The position numbers were made by a program, and so were the translations under genes. Shown piece by piece: positions 22,481-32,590 of a DNA stretch of 52,987 bases. Source of the stretch: Beroe ovata. Taxonomy: Eukaryota > Ctenophora > Nuda > Beroida > Beroidae. The notes beneath the pieces were generated by a model, which was not told the DNA's origin, did no database searches, and saw only the letters and a program-made list of their open reading frames with translations. The stretch spans positions 38,770-91,756 of the forward strand of contig CAMPET010000121.1 in NCBI GenBank assembly GCA_946803715.1. The letters run 5' to 3'. Positions within the stretch are counted from its first letter, which is position 1; every line of letters begins with the position of its first letter.

Positions 22481-22960
22481 AATCGACGTCCTGGGGGGTC
22501 GTACGGCCACGCCCATTTTGGGCATGGGAAAATTTTCGAAAACATATATTTAGCGAATATGGTCGATATGGATGTCTATGGTTATGTATTTTCGACCAGG
22601 AAATCGATTGCTGACGTCCATTCTAGCCTCAGATGCTTCCATCACGACGTACGGCCACGCCCATTGTTGACATGGCGAATATTTTGAAAAATAGATATTT
22701 CCTTCTATGGGCATCATGGGTGTCTACAGCCACGTATTTTCGACCCAGAAATTGATTGCTGAAGTCTATTTTTACCCCAGATGCTTCCATCGTGACATAG
22801 ACACGAACCACGCCCATGCTCAATGTGACGAAAATTTCGTATTTTCACCTATGAACATCATTGGTGTCATTGGTAGAGTAAGTTCGACGCTCCCAGAAAT
22901 TGATTGCAGATGTCCATTTTTGCACTTTATGCTCCTATCAGGAGTAGTACTGAAGTAGTA
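22480..22960. repeat. Degenerate tandem repeat, 'TTTTCGACC…AGAAATTGATTGC' units
   Basis: About four diverged units run through this stretch. Each has a phrase like GTATTTTCGACC(C)AGaAATcGATTGC, then 'agatgcttccatcacgac' and 'cacgcccat'. The segment 22541–22766 recurs at 30901–31066 with one ~58-bp portion missing. The unit looks like the internal tandem of a larger mobile element. Confidence 0.7.
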
Positions 22961-23408
22961 CTCGTAGCTTGCCAGAATCAGGAATGCGGTCCCGGTGCCT
23001 AAAGAAAGTTCATACCTCAGGTGCAATCAACAAGAGGTTTCTGGAAACCCCTTTTGGAGAGCGGTCCACCGAAGAGGCCCACTGAAGTTTGGTCAAATTT
23101 CAGTTCCTAAAATGTAGCACTTTTAGTGCTGGGGATATGCAGGACCTTATTCCCCAACTGGTCGAGTTAGGCTTGGGTACCCCTCGTACCTTGCATCAAG
23201 TCCATCCCATGTTATTCTGAGTTCTGACCCAGGAATCTCCATATTCGAACAACATGACAAAATGCATAGTCCAACATTACCTTACATTCGCAACAACTAG
23301 GTATCAATGTTATTGATTGAATGGAGCATTGATCGAATAACTTGTCATGACCTGATTGAAGAATTTTCTTTTCGTGTAAAACACCAACACGAAACAATCA
23401 ACAGAACA

Positions 23409-23784
23409 TTTTTTTGCCATCAGTAGACTGAAATCAACCCATAATATTTTCTCCGGCCCATAATATTTTTTCCTATAAATCTGTGTTATTGATAAGCCTG
23501 GTTTAAAAGTTTCGTCCTTTAAAATACTGATATAAGTATAACGTTCGTACAAATGATATCTCAGCAGCTATAACGAAATGTAGACCAAAGCACAGGGCAA
23601 ATGGAGCCTGAAAGTGGAATCAACAAACAAGAACTTCCATCTTTATAACATGATCAATGGTTTGTTTACTATGGTGGATTAGAAGGATCATCATATCGAT
23701 CCAAAGGAGTGCAGTGTTTGAAGAATATTCAATGTGTATTATGGATGGTCCATGGAAGCCAGTTGTCATTCCTCTTCATTTCCT
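23409..23784 (+). repeat. Long repeat copy, inverted relative to 31829–32205
   Basis: About 375 bases are the near-identical reverse complement of 31829–32205, 8 kb away. Both copies stop at or next to an unresolved base (n at 23785 and n at 32207). The matching short ORFs on each side are repeat sequence, not genes. Confidence 0.85.
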
Positions 23785-24479
23785 NCAAGCAGTTCAAGAG
23801 GCTGTACATCAAGATCAAAAACGAAAAGTAAGTGATTGACGGCGTTCATTTTATTTGTATTTTTATTTTCCTACTCATTTTTGATTGTAGCGAGCTGGAC
23901 AATTATAACCTTAGAACCTAGACTAACCTAAAACCTAAACTCAGGTATCTCATTGGAACTCGTCTCGTTAACTTCGACGCTGAATCGATACGGTCCACTT
24001 TCACTCAGACAGAAACATGACGGTAGAAATACTTTGCTTCCTAGCTGTCAATCAGTCGCAATAATCTGATGTCAAGAGAGACGTGGAGAGAGAGCCTAAT
24101 ATCGGCTGGCTGCTCGCTACTGTTGTCATGACAACACAAACTCCTGATTAGAACTTTCAATTTCATCAATGAGTCCGTTATCAATCAGTGACTATAATAT
24201 GGGACTTGGGACTAGCGAGTCCGACATAAATGACATCGGTTACGAATGAATTGGGCTTCATTCCACTCTCAGATATAGAATTTTGGTTCCATGATTATCG
24301 GTCCAGTTTTTATCAGGACTCGATTCATACATTGCAGCTGTTGTACCTTAACCTTATTTTCGAGTCATGCCAACTAGTCCAGTCTTTTTTTGCAAAAAAT
24401 AGGCTGAACCTGGAACTGCTTTATAACAATTCATTTTTGGCTTCAGGGGGTTGTATTGGGTGTTAGGAAACCACAAAAG

Positions 24480-25250
24480 AAAGTTTACCAAGCGAGCTCA
24501 TGGGGGCGATGGTTTTTTGGGCCACGCCCAATTCCTTATATGGGCATATTACGTATCTTGGCTTCTGAAGGTGATAGAGACTTCGTTTTTTGCTTAAAAG
24601 AACCGCAATGGTCATGTTTATATTAGTTGTCTGAAGGTCACTAAGACCCCAGGTGCTCAGTTTCACCAAAAAATCGAGAAAACTGAATTTTCAACCTGCG
24701 CGGAGTCAAAAATCATATCTCGGTTGCTGAATGTTCTAGAGACTTCCTTATAGGCTTAAAAGAACTGCAATGGCAATGTTTATATTAGTGGTCAGAAGGT
24801 CATTAAGCCCCCCGATGCTTAGTTTTGCCATAAAATTTAAAAAACTGAATTTCCACTCTCAGCGCAATGAGATATAGCGTCGTCATNGAGACTTCTTTAT
24901 AGGCTTAAAAGAACCGCAATGGGCATGTTTATATTAGTGGTCAGCAGGTCATTAAGCCCCTTGATGCTTAGTTTTGCCATAAAATCGAAAAAACTGAATT
25001 TCCATTCTCAGCGCAATGAGATATAGCGTCGTTATTGTAACTCCGTTGTTAAAGGTCGAAGAGACCTCATTTTTAGCGCAAAAGAACCGCAATGGCCATG
25101 TTTATATGAGTGGTCTTAAGGTCGCTAAGCCACCCGACGCTTGGTTTTCCCATAAATTTGAAGGCTTCTTTCATAGCTGAAAAGAACTGCAATGGCCACT
25201 GATCTCAATGATCTTAATATGCATCGCCCCCAGATAACCAGATGATCGAT
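24480..25250 (+). repeat. Satellite-like tandem array, ~140–172-bp units
   Basis: At least five diverged units are anchored on a phrase like AAAAGAACcGCAATGGnCATG, found near 24595, 24767, 24908, 25080 and 25180. Spacing is mainly ~172 and ~141 bases. Each unit also has 'gAGACTTC' before and 'GGTCatTAAG' after. An n at 24887 falls inside the array, so copy number is unreliable. Confidence 0.8.
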
Positions 25251-25428
25251 TTCTCCCCAAAAAATTGGTGATTGGATCTCTGGGTTCCAAATTTCATCTT
25301 CGACACCGTGCGATTGCAGTTATCGTCAAAAAACTTTTTCTAGTTTGTTTATGGAAAGATCCGTTAGGACCACAATCACTGTGTTCCCGAAGACCCTAGA
25401 GTCATATGTAAACTTATTCTATCAAGGC

Positions 25429-25600
25429 GCTGGCAAGCGCCCGCAGCCACGGAAAGAAAATGGGCGTGGTCCCGGCCCGTAGGGCCGGGAGCACTGCCCG
25501 AGGCCCGAAGGGCCGAGGGCAGTGCTGGTTTGAAGTGATACGAACTCCCAAAGCAGTGGTGAAGTCATTCAGCGTTTTTTTCAAAAACGCGCTTGCCAGC
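25429..25600. repeat. Nested inverted repeats capable of a branched hairpin
   Basis: An outer 12-bp pair is perfect: GCTGGCAAGCGC at 25429–25440 with GCGCTTGCCAGC at 25589–25600. Inside lie two strong stems. The first is CCCGGCCC-gta-GGGCCGGG (25471–25489). The second is GCACTGCCC (25491–25499) with GGGCAGTGC (25517–25525), enclosing a further GGCCC-gaa-GGGCC. This GC-rich island sits in A/T-rich DNA and could be the end of a foldback or hairpin-ended transposon. No coding sense is evident. Confidence 0.75.
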
Positions 25601-25777
25601 CCTAATATATAAAAATCTACCAAATCGCCAAAATCGCGATTTTCACGCTATTATTAAACCATGTTAACGAAGTCTGTTCACCTTGAAAATTTGTACAGCT
25701 CGTCTCTATGTCGATATGAACAAACCCTGAAAATTTCATGCAAATCGGTCCAGCCGTTTTTCCACAATAAAATAGCN

Positions 25778-26153
25778 CTGATGATGGTGCTTTGATAACG
25801 TTTTAGTTTTCGTTGATGGAATGAATGCAAGTATATTCTGATTCGAGCAAAAGTCAATTTTTTTATGAGTTGACAGTTGTCGACTCATGGTAAAATACGA
25901 TGTTATTTTCAATAACAATACGCTACGCAAATTGAAACGATTTACGAAAGTCAGACAACCGGGCAAGCACCATTTTCTGTGCTTATTCGAAGAAATGGCC
26001 GAATTGCGATCAAGTGCTCCTTCATCAAATCATTTTTTAAATAGGTAAGTACGTTGGATTTTGATCACATGTCATGTATAGCTGTCGTTCTAAAGTAACG
26101 TCCTGGTTTCTTTCAATGGGTAGTGTATCACGTCCACTTGGCGGGTTTTCTAG
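25778..26153 (+). mobile_element. Helitron-like 3' end, copy A (cf. 34278–34651)
   Basis: It ends in CACTTGGCGGGTTTTCTAG with terminal CTAG at 26150–26153, followed by T. This is the Helitron 3' signature: a short GC hairpin near a CTRR end and insertion between A and T. The last ~375 bases match 34278–34651. The 5' end is not defined because an n at 25777 precedes it. No Rep/helicase is encoded, so it is non-autonomous. Confidence 0.6.
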
Positions 26154-26763
26154 TAATATAATAATTTGGTAAGGTGTTTGTTTGCGTCTTTTGTGACTTT
26201 GTAGACAGGCGTCTTTCGTGACTTTGTAGACAAAAGTGACACTATTCTATAATCTGCGAGTGTTGCCATGGTAGCGTAGAAGTTGCACGTGCACGAGATA
26301 GACTGATCAGCTGGAGCTCATTTTTTAAGACACTACTGTCATAACGTTGTTCTCTTTCTGCTGATAGGGAAACCGAAAATCGTGCTGATTAAGCAATGGT
26401 CATACTTTTCTTGAGCTGTTGCTTATCTTTTCAGTGCATTTCTTTGGACGTACGGTGAAGCCCTTTGTTTTGTCAATGAACGCGGTGCAACTAAACGGAA
26501 TTCAACTTTGTAATCGTAAACTTTGGGTGGCAGTTTAAAGAAATGCCCAGAAACACTGATTGTGCTCTTTCATAAATTCTGTCTCGAACATAAAAAAGAA
26601 TGCTCACTCTTCCATTGTAAGAGTTGGCTGCGCTGTGTGCATTCTTTTTCATGTATCAAGTAAATGACGTGTTACTGTTGATTGTCGTTTAAAATCTATT
26701 TTCCGCTGTCGTGTCCAATAACACAATGAGTAGTGCATCACGCCCACTTGGCGGGTTTTCTAG
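26154..26763 (+). mobile_element. Helitron-like 3' end, copy B, in tandem with copy A
   Basis: It begins directly after copy A and ends in the same CACTTGGCGGGTTTTCTAG block, with CTAG at 26760–26763. The sequences just after both CTAG ends share TATAATTTGG or a close variant, so the two elements appear head to tail. A CACGTGC motif and a GTTGC(a)CGTGC phrase also occur in other copies. Confidence 0.55.
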
Positions 26764-27361
26764 TCCCTATTATAATTTGGCATTCTCTTTATTTCCGTGA
26801 GTAACAGCGTGCATTTGGCCATGCTACATGGTTGTTTGGGAGAGGTGCGGTTAGGTTGCACGTGCATTGTGCAAAAAGTAGTAGTAGAAGCGTCTAGTTG
26901 TCGATTAATACCAATTAATTTTTTGAAGAATCGATTTTTTAGCGCGTATAGCTCTAAAGTGTCGATAGGAATCGTTTCACATCGTTATAAAATAGGTTTT
27001 AAAGTGAATCGAATATTTGGAATCGACAACAGATATTATTAAAGCGACGTGCGATACCTGCAGTTATAACCGCTTAAAAGTTGCTTTTAAATCGATTTTT
27101 CAAAAAAAATCGCAATAAAATCGACAACCCAACGATTATAAGCGATTTAAAATAAACACGTTTCAATCTCCCTTGCCAGAATTGCTAGTAGATTTTGTAG
27201 CAATTTTTCCTGTGAGATCCTCGTTTGTAGCAGAAAAATCATGTACTGCCACTTGGGAATGGACCAGCGCCAAACCTGCATTAGACCAGCATAAGACCGG
27301 CAGTAGACCTGCATAAGACCGAGGCCTGGCCTAAGTGGCAAATGGACTTATTCAGCCCGCC

Positions 27362-27363
<2 letters not shown>

Positions 27364-27394
<31 letters not shown>
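27364..27394. repeat. 31-base poly-G run next to an unresolved base
   Basis: Thirty-one consecutive G are followed by n (27395). The next ~250 bases (27400–27650) are C-rich with repeated TGCCCCCTTT phrases. Poly-glycine or poly-proline ORFs here are artefacts. The run may be genuine, but a homopolymer against a gap is also a classic sequencing or assembly artefact. Confidence 0.8.
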
Positions 27395-27679
27395 NTTCTG
27401 CCCCCTTTTCGCCCTCAAAATGCCCCCAGTGCGTGCCCTGAGGGAGCCACCTTTTTGCCCCGTATGCCCCTTTGTGCACCCTTTTTGCTTCTTTTGTGCC
27501 GCCTTTTCGCCGCCTTTTTGCCCCTTTTTTCAGCCGTCTCCAACACACATGTTCCTAAATTGCCCCCTTTGTGCCCACATTGTACCCCTTGGCAGAAAGC
27601 GTTCCCAAATTGCCCCCTTTTTGCCCCCCTTTCAATCCTTCCCATGGCCCAGCTCCTAACATATGATAACATGTTGCAG

Positions 27680-27862
27680 GTTGTACTGATGATGGTTACC
27701 TGTGCATTACTTACATCAACTGTTATATCAATCGCTTTATATGCTTCATTTTATGAATCATCAAAAGAGACATATACCTCCAATGTTGAAGATCATCCGT
27801 CTGGAGCAAATGGTACATGGAGGAGTGAAAAAAGGATATATGTTTCAGAATTTATTTCATAG
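27680..27862 (+). CDS. Possible terminal exon encoding a membrane segment
   Basis: After an acceptor-like TGTTGCAG (to 27679), 60 codons read to TAG at 27860–27862. They begin with a hydrophobic segment (VVLMMVTCALLTSTVISIAL), followed by an acidic, polar tail. It resembles the last membrane pass and cytoplasmic tail of a membrane protein. No partner exon is identifiable because a poly-G run and a gap lie just upstream. It could be chance. Confidence 0.2.
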   Translation, partial: VVLMMVTCALLTSTVISIALYASFYESSKETYTSNVEDHPSGANGTWRSEKRIYVSEFIS

Positions 27863-29260
27863 GAAAGGACTTCTTAAATATCCCTTAAAATATAAATCTG
27901 TAATCAATGGAGGGGTGTGTGACTTTTAGCAATGACTTTTCTGATGGAAAAAGGCAGTGTTATATAAATTGATAAAATATTTGTTGAAAGATCTGATGGA
28001 GATATCTTAGAACAGGGCGTGCCAACTGTCAAGACACTTAGCTGCCTTAGAGCTCAAAAATGGGTCTAAAGAGATAGCAATTTTTCCCTCCAGCTCCCTC
28101 ATCACTTTTATCTTTCACAAAAATCAGGGAAGAGATGGCTGCCCCCTGTCTGCCTGCCCCTGTCTGCCTCCCAGTTCGACTCCTAAAGAAAGTCTCTCCA
28201 TCACTCGACCAGTGATCAATGGCCATATACAAGGAATGCAGGAATCTTATCTGCAGCAATATTTCAGGCGGTAGCATAATGTCAGGCCATTGATAGCTCT
28301 TTATTTTCATTCATTTTGGGGTCAAATACTGATTTCAACAAGATTGGAATAAATCATGCATTTGCTGCTGCATGAAGAAAGGGACCAAGTGTACCAAATC
28401 ATAAAATTCATTGCTCGAAAACTAGTCCTCACATATTGATGAAACTTTCCAGTTATGTCCAGCATGCCTCAAAGAACGTAAAAACATCAAACAAGAATTG
28501 TGCTTGCATCCCCCTTACTCATTAGGCAAGCACTTTATTTCCCGCCCTACCAAGAAGATGAGTCATGAAATATTGTGTAAGATTCGAGATGGCAGGTGTG
28601 CGGCGCAGTCATGTGATCTCTCTAGTGCATACGATGTCAAAGATTCCGATGAAAATTGAGCTTGGTATTTCATTGAATAAGCCTAAGAAAGCCATTAAAA
28701 ATCCCTCCTGGTCAAAAATTTCCTCTGAAGACTTGTTGAAGTTTAGTTTACAGAATATAAATTGGAGTTTTTCTAGTGAGGATTTAGATTCTGAGGGATT
28801 CTGAGGGATTGTGGAAAGATTGATTATTTGATTATTTATTTGTGCAACCACTTCTTATTGAAGTTTTCACATAGTTAGATCAATTCAAAACATGCCTGAA
28901 AACACATTATTTCAGAGTTGCTTTTGCTGATGTGGCGTAAGCCTTACATGCACGGTTTCTCTTTTGAATGAATGTCTTTTGACAGTGACTCGATTTTAAA
29001 TGAAAACTTTAGTTTTGTGACATGCTCACGCCTAAATGGCTAAAATAGTTAAACCCTTCAGGAACTTATTTGACAATGTCTAAGCATGTAATAAATACTC
29101 TTATTTATTTATTTATTTTAGGTTTATCCTGTGAATAGTTCATACCTGATTGAAATATCTTCATGCATCAGACTAGCACAACTAATGATAGTGTTCAGAT
29201 ACTGGATAAAAGAGTTACCAATTTATCTGATGACATCACATCAATCAAGGGCAAGGGTGA
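27863..29260. other. Repeat-rich, no supported gene
   Basis: A dispersed-repeat phrase at 28495–28555 resembles 8547–8605. An 80-codon ORF at 28565–28804 (+) with IPMKIELGISLNKPKKAIKNP and then W-S-K-I is vaguely like the linker between endonuclease and reverse transcriptase in LINEs, but the match is too weak to call. A short duplication (TTCTGAGGGA twice) ends it. TTTA repeats lie at about 29101–29120. Confidence 0.35.
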
Positions 29261-29269
29261 TTGAAAATC

Positions 29270-30185
29270 CAACTCTAATTACCGATTATAATCGATAAAT
29301 TGTCGACAAAAAATCGATTTTTTCAAAAAAATCGATTCCGAAGCGCCTAGGCGGTGATTATAATTGAGGGCATCGCGAACCGCTAAAAAACCGCCTGTTG
29401 TCGATTCTTTTTTTTCTCTCCACTTTTGGATCGTTTTTCCGACGATTGGAGTCGACAACAGTCGACGCTGGAGCGATTATCGCTCCAGTGTCGCTTCTGC
29501 TGAAAAAATACTGGTAATAATCGTCAACGAGGCGCTTCTTGCACAATCGATTTTAACAGGTTTTAAGTTATACTCAAATCGATTATTACCACCCTATAAC
29601 AGAAAAATAACAGGGTCTTCCCCCTAATTTCTCCTATTTTAAGAAATCGAATATAAACAACTAGAATGCCCGTCAAGTGGGCGTGCCGCACTGAATATAA
29701 GAAAGAATCAAAAATTGAGTTAATTTGAATGAGCATACAAATTGAAACGTTTCAAAACAATGAAACAACGAAATAAGGACTATCCGTACGCGCGCATTCA
29801 CTCGCACGTGCAACTCCTTCGTCGCCTAGCAACGGCGTAAAATGCAATTTTCTGCTACACCCTATAATTGATTTTTGCATCTCTTCTCAAAACTTCCGTC
29901 GCAGATTACGAAAAATCTAAGACCTAAATCAAAAATATCCAATGATCGTCCTAAGCGGAATCCTATTTTCTACCACCTTGCAAAAAATCCCGGCTCTCCA
30001 ACTCCATTTGGTCGAGATAATCGTATACAAAAAACCGATTTTCTATAAGTGCCTTCTTCCTTTATATTATAGATAACAAATCGCTTAATTATCGATTTCC
30101 AAATACCGTATTATTGTCGATTTTTAGCGATTTTTCCAACATTGATATTTTGCGATTATTATCGCTTTTCAGTCGCTTTTGATCT
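29270..30185. repeat. TCGATTATAATCG-rich dispersed repeat, split by a Helitron
   Basis: The left part (29270–29660) and right part (30074–30185) share a style rich in TCGATTTTT, AATCGC and ATTATAATCG. The same style occurs at 26930–27150. The Helitron-like insertion at 29661–30073 separates the two parts. Confidence 0.45.
29661..30073 (-). mobile_element. Complete-looking non-autonomous Helitron, 413 bp
   Basis: On the minus strand it starts TCTATAATATAAAGGAAG at 30073 and ends in CTAG at 29664–29661. A hairpin, GCCC (29668–29671) with GGGC (29679–29682), sits 3 bases before the CTAG. Flanking bases are A on the 5' side and T on the 3' side of the minus strand, as expected for Helitron insertion between A and T. 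The interior has no long ORF. Related copies fill 40.2–42.4 kb. Confidence 0.75.
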
Positions 30186-30345
30186 AAGGCAAAAAGGACG
30201 CAAAATATCAAATTCATCACCATTGGTCTCACACATAAAAGAACGGTATTTGGCCTGGTCACCCAACACACCCTAAATGGACCTTAAACCGAAACGCACT
30301 CTTAAGCCTTAATGCCCCCTAAATGACCTGGGCGTGTCCAGTTCC

Positions 30346-30899
30346 ATAATAATAATAATAATAAGAAAGGATTTATATTCCGCTTAACCATTCAAGAGCA
30401 AGCTCTAGGTAACAAAGCGGTAACAGAATTGAAACAGGTAACAGAATTGAAACATCCTTAGTTATAAAAAATCATTCTCATAGGCATGTTGAAACATGTA
30501 CGTTTTAAGTGCAGACTTAAAATTGTCAATATTTTGTAGACATCTAAGCTCATAGGGAAGGCTGTTCCAGATTTTCGGACCACGATAGCTGAATGTGCCG
30601 TGAGTTTTTTTGCATCTGGGCTCACTTAGTTCTTTAAGCAGAAAAAAGTCATTGTCTGCTCTAACTGAGTGCTGATTTTGAATTCTTAGATTTAACAGAC
30701 CAGACAAGTAATCAGGCCCAACATTGTTAACACATTTGTAGACCGACAGTGCTATTTTGAACTGAATTCTGTACCAAATTGGTAGGAAGTGAAGTTCTTT
30801 GAGGTGAGGGGAGATTGGTTTGAATCTCTCTTCTCCATACAGATTCAGGATAAACCGAACAGCTGAATTCTGTATTTTCTGTAATTTTTGGAGCTGTGA
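30346..30899 (-). mobile_element. LINE 3' end (CR1/L2-type): reverse transcriptase C-terminus plus (TTA)n tail
   Basis: Reading leftwards from the n at 30900, an open frame to TAA at 30462 encodes the C-terminal part of a non-LTR reverse transcriptase. It includes the ELHFLPIWYRIQFKI block and the conserved end F-S-Y-R-G-P-K-I-W-N-S-L-P. A ~95-base 3' UTR ends GGAATATAAATCC and then a short (TTATTA)n tail at 30346–30365. The copy is 5'-truncated, either naturally or by the assembly gap, and cannot be autonomous. Confidence 0.85.
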
Positions 30900-30900
30900 N

Positions 30901-31250
30901 ACATATATTTAGCGAATATGGTCGATATGGATGTCTATGGTTATGTATTTTCGACCAGGAAATCGATTGTTGACATGACGAATATTTTGAAAAATAGATA
31001 TTTCCTTCTATGGGCATCATGGGTGTCTACAGCCACGTATTTTCGACCCAGAAATTGATTGCCGATGTCTTTTTTTACCCCAAATGCTTCTATCGCGACA
31101 AAGACATGAACCACCCCCATGGTCAATGTGGCGAAAACTTCATATTTCCACCCATCGACATTGGAAATCATTGGTGTCTATGATACTGTTAGAGTGCTAG
31201 AGTACCTAGTTTCGACCAAGAAATCGATTGCTGACGTCCTTTTTTGCATA
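30901..31250. repeat. Second copy of the 22.5-kb tandem repeat
   Basis: It starts immediately after the n at 30900 with the phrase ACATATATTTAGCGAATATG, also found at 22541. It continues through 'TTTTCGACCCAGAAATTGATTGC' with one unit portion missing. This shows that the gap joins two unrelated contexts, LINE and tandem repeat. Confidence 0.7.
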
Positions 31251-31459
31251 AGACAATCAGATCTTTCCCATGGTTGATGCGACCAAATCTTCGGAAAAAA
31301 AACACTCATCATGGACAATGAGGTTGTCTGACACAGAAATATTCAGTGGGAAAGGAACACCGACTTCCCATTCCGTGTAAGGTGCAGGAGGTCTACAAAT
31401 AGAGTTCCTAACTGGAAGTCATTGGATGAAAAACGTGCCCTACTCTGCTTATGGAAGGT

Positions 31460-31923
31460 ATCATATCGATCCAAAGGAGTGCAGTGTTTGAAGAATATTC
31501 AATATGTATTATGGATGGTCCATGGAAGCCAGGTGTCATTCCTCCTCATTTCCTCTGTGTTGGATCAAAAGGGTCACCTGGAATTTTATCTCTGAAAAAT
31601 ATACCTAATTTGACACATGGATCAGGAGGGTCATTAAACTCCGACTTGACTTCAGAAAAGCGCCACGTGGATTTGGAGGCCCACTGAGATCTGACTTGAC
31701 CCCAGAGAAGCGCCACGTGGATCAAAAGGGTCACCTAAGATGAACCCTGTGATCTACGTGCTGATCAGAAGGGTCAAATTATATTTTTCAGATATAAAAT
31801 TCCAGGTGACCCTTTTGATCCATCACAAAGGAAATGAAGAGGAATGACAACTGGCTTCCATGGACCATCCATAATACACATTGAATATTCTTCAAACACA
31901 GCACTCCTTTGGATCGATATGAT
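31460..31923. repeat. Foldback inverted repeat with two 143-bp arms
   Basis: The arms are 31460–31602 and 31781–31923, both exactly 143 bases and ~95% identical as reverse complements, with a 178-base spacer. The spacer has two copies of GCGCCACGTGGAT-type sequence about 55 bases apart, and GATCAAAAGGGTCACCT recurs in and around the arms. One arm sequence is also present at 23690–23784. It is probably a foldback transposon or the palindromic core of a larger repeat. Confidence 0.8.
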
Positions 31924-32205
31924 GATCCTTCTAATCCACCATAGTAAACAAACCATTGATCATGTTATAAAGATGGAAGTTCTTGTTTGTTGATTCCACT
32001 TTCAGGCTCCATTTGCCCTGTGCTTTGGTCTACATGTCGCTATAGCTGCTGAGATATCATTTGTACGAACGTTATACTTATATCAGTATTTTAAAGGACG
32101 AAACTTTTAAACCAGGCCTATCAATAACACAGATTTATAGGAAAAAATGTTATGGGCCGGAAAAAATATTATGGGTTGATTTCAGTCTACTGATGGCAAA
32201 AAAAT
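31829..32205 (-). repeat. Long repeat copy, inverted relative to 23409–23784
   Basis: It pairs with the copy described at 23409–23784 and overlaps the right arm of the foldback. It ends 2 bases before an n at 32207. Confidence 0.85.
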
Positions 32206-32215
32206 GNGGCCTAAT

Positions 32216-32590
32216 GTATCAAGTGTGTCCAATATACATGTGTATTGGACACACTGTGTCCATTGTGTCTATTGATCAATGTTTGCCCATTGTGTCCATT
32301 AGACTAAAATACCAGTTTGATGTCCATCAACTAGGGAAAAATTGTAGATGTGTCCATTGTGTCCACCCAGATGCACAAGATCGATGTCCATTGTGTCCAT
32401 TGAACATGTCCATTAGACATCGAAAATGCACAAATTGTGGCCATTGTGTCCACTGGTGTGCAATGGACAAAAATACCAAATTTTCAAACTGAGTGAAACG
32501 TCTAATGGACGTCTAATGGACGTGCATTAGACGTGCATTAGACGTGCATTAGACATTCCCCAGGTGATGGACACAATGGACACATCTACA
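32216..32590 (+). repeat. Degenerate minisatellite, TGTCCATTG / TCTAATGGACG units
   Basis: Irregular repeats of TGTCCATTG-like units (about ten between 32226 and 32470) pass into an array of its near reverse complement. That array reads CGTCTAATGGA twice, then ACGTGCATTAG three times (to about 32550). The two halves are partly complementary, so the region can fold. The open frame across it is repeat-derived. Confidence 0.75.

Noticed and set aside
24480..25250. CRISPR array
   Set aside because: Units are long, diverged and without short identical repeats separated by unique spacers, and the DNA is eukaryotic.
27335..27672. Poly-Gly and poly-Pro frames around the G-run
   Set aside because: They are products of a homopolymer and C-rich repeat beside an unresolved base.
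28565..28804. LINE endonuclease/reverse-transcriptase linker
   Set aside because: Only a short, vague resemblance; no catalytic motif of either domain lies on either side.
32061..32492. 143-codon ORF
   Set aside because: Its first part is a copy of the repeat at 23.4–23.8 kb, and the remainder is minisatellite across a gap base.
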